Source: an uncultured Clostridia bacterium (GTDB lineage Bacteria > Bacillota > Clostridia > Oscillospirales > Ruminococcaceae). From it: DNA of 17,135 bases. The stretch covers positions 1 through 17,135 of the forward strand of contig CANQOJ010000028.1 in NCBI GenBank assembly GCA_947625455.1. The letters run 5' to 3'. The notes under the pieces are model-generated. The model made no database searches. It was not told the origin of the DNA and saw nothing but the letters and a program-made list of their open reading frames with translations. Both the position numbers and the translations under genes were made by a program. Shown here in pieces: positions 13,760-17,135 of this stretch (positions within the stretch are counted from its first letter, which is position 1; each line of letters starts with the position of its first letter).

Positions 13760-14635
13760 ATGGTTTACGGTTTGTTGTGTATTGCAATTATCGTCATTAT
13801 CGCGCTATGCCTTAAGATTTTTTATATGAGGAAAGCTGCCGCTGAAATAGCCGAGGCGTTTGCTGACAGACTGAAAACCGATACAAATACGCTTATCGAC
13901 ATTTCAAGCCGTGACAAGAAAATGCGCGCTCTTGCTGACAGCATAAACCGCGAACTTAAAATTCTCCGCCGTGAGCATCACCGCTATACACAGGGCGACA
14001 AAGAGCTGAAATCCGCCGTAACAAACATCTCTCACGATCTGCGCACTCCGCTTACGGCAATCTGCGGCTATCTGGATATGATGAAAAGCATGGAAATGCC
14101 CGAAAAAATATGCAATTACCTGGATATTATAGCCAACAGAGCGGAGCTGATGAAACAGCTGACGGAGGAGCTTTTCGGGTATTCCGTTATACTCTCATCT
14201 GACGGCAATTCCGAAAAGGAAGAACTCTCCGTAAATCGTGTGCTTGAGGACAGCATTATGGGATATTACGCGGCGCTCAGCGAAAGGGGAATTACCCCAA
14301 AGGTGCAGATAACCGAACGGGAAATTGTGAGAACTCTGAACCGCGCCGAGTTGTCGCGCGTGTTCTCAAATCTTTTGAACAACGCGATTAAATACAGCGA
14401 CGGAGATTTGGATATAACGCTGTCGGACGAGGGAATTGTTACTTTCTCCAACACCGCAAAGGCACTGTCCTCTGTAGAAGTTGAGCGTCTGTTTGACCGC
14501 TTTTATACAGTTGAAGCCGCGAGAAATTCAACGGGGCTTGGTTTGTCTATTGCGAAAACGCTTGTTGAACGGGCGGGCGGGAGCATAACTGCGGAGTACT
14601 CTGAAAATAGGCTGATAATCACCGTGGGCTTTTAG
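13760..14635 (+). CDS. Sensor histidine kinase with one membrane helix and no sensor domain, 291 aa
   Basis: A single N-terminal helix (about 3-22) is followed directly by a cytoplasmic helical linker. The dimerisation/phosphotransfer domain has 'TNISHDLRTPLTAI' (phospho-acceptor His92). The ATPase domain has an N box 'SNLLNNAIKYSDG' (Asn204, Asn208), an F box 'ERLFDRFYT' (242-249) and a G2 box 'STGLGLSIA'. The usual DxGxG G1 box is replaced by 'FSNTAKALSSVEVE'. The lack of any outside domain suggests that it reads the state of the neighbouring transporter, as proposed for transporter-linked kinases. It is the last gene of the ATPase-permease-kinase operon and the likely partner of the regulator at 11167. 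An AGAGG ribosome binding site precedes the ATG. Confidence 0.92.
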   Translation: MVYGLLCIAIIVIIALCLKIFYMRKAAAEIAEAFADRLKTDTNTLIDISSRDKKMRALADSINRELKILRREHHRYTQGDKELKSAVTNISHDLRTPLTAICGYLDMMKSMEMPEKICNYLDIIANRAELMKQLTEELFGYSVILSSDGNSEKEELSVNRVLEDSIMGYYAALSERGITPKVQITEREIVRTLNRAELSRVFSNLLNNAIKYSDGDLDITLSDEGIVTFSNTAKALSSVEVERLFDRFYTVEAARNSTGLGLSIAKTLVERAGGSITAEYSENRLIITVGF

Positions 14636-14674
14636 AGGTAAGAGATTAGAGGTAAGAACCAAACTCTTACCTCT
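14634..14674. repeat. AGAGGTAAGA direct and inverted repeat, hairpin between convergent genes
   Basis: AGAGGTAAGA occurs at 14634-14643 and again at 14648-14657, and its perfect complement TCTTACCTCT lies at 14665-14674. Either copy can form a 10-bp stem, with a 7-nt loop for the second. There is no U-tract on either side, so termination is possible but not typical. It begins on the stop codon of the kinase gene. The unit pattern resembles the arms of the palindrome at 11048-11152. Confidence 0.65.
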
Positions 14675-14683
14675 TATCGCTGT

Positions 14684-17068
14684 TCAAACCCTCCTTCGTT
14701 TTATCCCGTTTGTTGATACAAAGAATTTTATAACTATCATCACCGCAATTCCCGCGAGCGCTCCTGACCAAATAAGCGCATCTGATACCGCTCCGCTCTG
14801 CGCGTTCAGCAACGGCATAGCTTCAACGGGCAGGATAACCGAAAGCGGGCGGAATATCTCAATACCCATGTAAATATACAGCAATGACGGCAGAAGCATA
14901 ACGCCAGTTGAAGTAATATAAGCCGTCTCTTGTCGGCGGAACAAATCTGAAATGAAAAGTACAATTATCGCTCCGCAGAACAAGCACAGCCAACGATAGA
15001 CATACAAAAGCACCAGCCAGACGCTGACAGAGCAGTTCAGCGGAAATTCCGTCAGCATGGAGAGATTTCGCACCGAAGCATTCCAAGCTGAAATTTCAAA
15101 ATTCGTTATCAGCGTGTAAAATTCCATTCCGTATACAACGCCCCACACGATTGTCGTCATCAGCGCTGAAAGTATCAGTTTGCGGAATATAAGCGCACCC
15201 CGTCCTCTAGGTGCAGATTTCAGAAGATACGTCATTCCCGACTGACGCTCATATGTCATACTTCCCGCAAGCAGGAGCGTTAAAGCTAATACCGCTAAAA
15301 GCGCCGCCTGCTGTTGATTATTCTGTGCGCGGTTTCCGTATACGCTTTCAAACGGCGTTTCATCAATAAGCCACGGGGTAAAGCCGTGTTCGGTACTGAA
15401 ATTTTTCAGTTCCTCAATACGTTCAAGCACTTTTGAAAGTCCCTCTGCGTTTATCTGCGCCGAGGACGCTTCACGATTGTATTTATCAAGTTCGGCATAC
15501 TCTATTTCCCCGTTTTCATAGGCAGTTTTTGCGTTCTCGTAAGATGTGAGGATATCGTCTAATCTGTTTTGTTCTTCGTTTATAAGGGCAACAGTGCTGT
15601 CGGTTATCTCTCCCGCATATTTGGCGGTGTATTTTGCCGCCGCCTGGTCTGCAAGAGAAGTTATGGGAATTTTTACCGTGTAGGATAATTTCACTGTTGC
15701 AAAAATAAGCAGAATTATTATAACAATCCCCTTTTGTATCCACAGCGTTTTGTGAAGTTCCATACCCATAAGGTTTAAGCGGCGCAGGAACTTGTCGGTA
15801 ACGCTGTTTATCCTGTAAGCTATTTTTCCCAGCAAATCACGCTCCGAGGCGGGTTTCTTGTGACAATGGATATAAATACATATTGCTGCAACGATAAGGC
15901 ACAGCGGAATAAGTGAAAATTGTGAAATGCTCCGTATTCCCAGCGGATAGGTGAATATATCAATGTTAAGGTAGTTAGTGTATAGGTCAGACAGACTGAT
16001 GTAAGTAAACAGGTTGAAATATTTAAGGATATTGAACGCGCTCTGCACGGGCAGAAATGTGTATAATCCGTACTCTGCCGCCAATATGCCCGCGGTCACA
16101 ATTATGGTATATTTCACGTTATTTATAACGGTCAGCATAAGCCACAGTATAAGCGAAATCAGGAACGCCGACGCTATTCTTAAAATAAACCACTTCACAA
16201 GAAAACCGCCTACCGAGGAAATCATAGGAAGCTTGCCTAATATTTCCACAGACTGCACCGCCCTGTCTAAACTGTCGATACCGCCGTAAAAATAAAAGCC
16301 GAGTATAAGGTCAGTTCCGTACAGCAATACCACTGTGCAGACCGACGATAAAAACAGGATAAGCGTTCTTCTTAACGCCAATTTAAGCCGTCCGTTCGGC
16401 GCGGCGTGTACTACGCTCCACAGTCCGGCTTTACGTTCTTCCAAAAATGAAAATGCTATTAGAATAAGCAAAAGCGTCAGAAAATAGTCGGTAAGTGAAA
16501 AACTCAAAATAGAGTTTATAGCGCCGTCTGCGCCGAGAGTTAAATTCACATTCTCCAACTTCTTAAATTCGTCCGCCGTTTTTATAATATTGCGTCCCGA
16601 AAAACTCTTGCTGTCGTTGAAAATCGAAAAGGTCAGCAGATTTTCCTTGTTCCTTTGTATGTTTTCAAGCCAGTCGCCGTAGCCCGTGAGGTATTCCGTT
16701 TGTGCCAGCAGATTATTCACCGCCGCATAATCAAGTCTGTTGTCCTCAGCGGCGGTTTCATAACCCATCTTTGAGGAGAGCGAGGACTTTTCTTTCTCCA
16801 ACATCTCTTCGGCTTGCTCAGGCGGCATATCCTTTACCCTGCCGAGCCACGACAGATAACGCTGATATGCGGTTTTTGCGTCTATCGGCTCCTGTGCAGA
16901 TATAAACGAGCCGTCAACAAAAACAAGGCTCCCGCCCGAAATTTCAAGGTTAAGTCCGAAATTATTTTCATACTGCTCACGGGCAAACAGAAAACCGTTA
17001 AGCAGTAATATCAATACAACTCCTATGAGCAAGCGGCGTTTTGATAAAATGCGTCTTAGTTCTTTCAT
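14684..17068 (-). CDS. Large ABC-2 type permease, 794 aa, internally duplicated
   Basis: This integral membrane protein has two comparable halves. In each, one helix (14-29; 445-460) is followed by a large outside domain (30-190; 465-585) and then about five or six helices. After the second helix of each half comes a parallel cytoplasmic segment: 'LEERKAGLWSVVHAAPNGR' (209-227) and 'YERQSGMTYLLKSAPRGR' (606-623). The second outside domain contains a probable coiled coil (490-555). The fusion provides both permease subunits in one chain. It starts 9 nt after the stop of an ATPase gene (17078-17135), with GAGGCGGAG upstream as ribosome binding site; the GGAG itself is only 2-3 nt from the ATG. 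It converges on the kinase gene and belongs to a separate operon. The substrate is unknown. Confidence 0.85.
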   Translation of the reverse strand: MKELRRILSKRRLLIGVVLILLLNGFLFAREQYENNFGLNLEISGGSLVFVDGSFISAQEPIDAKTAYQRYLSWLGRVKDMPPEQAEEMLEKEKSSLSSKMGYETAAEDNRLDYAAVNNLLAQTEYLTGYGDWLENIQRNKENLLTFSIFNDSKSFSGRNIIKTADEFKKLENVNLTLGADGAINSILSFSLTDYFLTLLLILIAFSFLEERKAGLWSVVHAAPNGRLKLALRRTLILFLSSVCTVVLLYGTDLILGFYFYGGIDSLDRAVQSVEILGKLPMISSVGGFLVKWFILRIASAFLISLILWLMLTVINNVKYTIIVTAGILAAEYGLYTFLPVQSAFNILKYFNLFTYISLSDLYTNYLNIDIFTYPLGIRSISQFSLIPLCLIVAAICIYIHCHKKPASERDLLGKIAYRINSVTDKFLRRLNLMGMELHKTLWIQKGIVIIILLIFATVKLSYTVKIPITSLADQAAAKYTAKYAGEITDSTVALINEEQNRLDDILTSYENAKTAYENGEIEYAELDKYNREASSAQINAEGLSKVLERIEELKNFSTEHGFTPWLIDETPFESVYGNRAQNNQQQAALLAVLALTLLLAGSMTYERQSGMTYLLKSAPRGRGALIFRKLILSALMTTIVWGVVYGMEFYTLITNFEISAWNASVRNLSMLTEFPLNCSVSVWLVLLYVYRWLCLFCGAIIVLFISDLFRRQETAYITSTGVMLLPSLLYIYMGIEIFRPLSVILPVEAMPLLNAQSGAVSDALIWSGALAGIAVMIVIKFFVSTNGIKRRRV

Positions 17069-17077
17069 ATCTCCGCC

Positions 17078-17135
17078 TCACTCTCCGAGATAATAGAGGT
17101 ACACATCCTCAAGCGACAGATAATCGGGAACTAAC
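17078..17135 (-). CDS. C-terminal end of an ABC transporter ATPase (partial)
   Basis: Only the last 18 full codons are present, reading LVPDYLSLEDVYLYYLGE followed by TGA. The 'P.LEDVYLYYL' ending is the standard C-terminus of ATPases from ABC-2 type exporters, and the following gene is a fused ABC-2 permease, so the call is secure in context although the catalytic part is outside the window. Confidence 0.8.
   Translation of the reverse strand, partial: LVPDYLSLEDVYLYYLGE

Overview
The window looks like a chromosomal segment of a low-to-moderate GC Gram-positive bacterium, most likely a gut Clostridia member close to Ruminococcus/Oscillospiraceae. That placement is inference from general character: strong GGAGG-type ribosome binding sites, sigma-A promoters with 17-bp spacers, BcrA-type ABC transporters paired with two-component systems, an AgrC/AgrA-like pair, and short self-complementary intergenic repeats. 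No rRNA, tRNA, phage gene, transposase or CRISPR array was seen.

Left third, minus strand (1-4143): a tight operon runs tyrA (prephenate dehydrogenase), a small polytopic membrane protein, an unrecognised 196-residue protein and pepF (M3 oligoendopeptidase, cut by the window edge). It starts from a clear promoter at 3083-3111. Upstream lies a monocistronic class II fructose-bisphosphate aldolase gene with its own promoter (4115-4143) and intrinsic terminator (3167-3186).

Centre, plus strand (4316-10385): a LytTR response regulator and a GHKL histidine kinase (AgrA/AgrC type, no agrB or agrD visible) are driven by a full-consensus promoter. A 192-bp palindromic MITE-like element follows, then a second full-consensus promoter preceded by two identical 9-bp direct repeats in LytTR-box layout. 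This promoter drives lipoprotein - permease - permease - ATPase, a complete ABC-2 exporter cassette that ends at a hairpin terminator.

Right third (10432-14674): a second signalling module consists of a divergent membrane-anchored 166-residue protein (minus), an OmpR-family response regulator, and an ABC ATPase - ABC permease - histidine kinase operon (plus). Two perfect 20-bp copies of one site lie in opposite orientations, each containing TTGAC repeated with an 11-bp period. They sit at nearly the same distance (32 and 33 nt) upstream of the -10 of the 166-residue gene and of the ABC operon, which defines a probable local regulon for this regulator. Both the regulator gene and the ABC operon have strongly structured leaders: a 37-bp-stem, CTAG-rich palindrome before the regulator and a roughly 105-nt nested hairpin before the ATPase.

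Right edge, minus strand (14684-17135): a 794-residue permease made of two ABC-2 halves is preceded by the last residues of its ATPase.

Overall the accessory part holds three ABC-2 type exporters and two two-component systems, an arrangement typical of peptide-antibiotic sensing and detoxification or of peptide export. The substrates cannot be read from the sequence.
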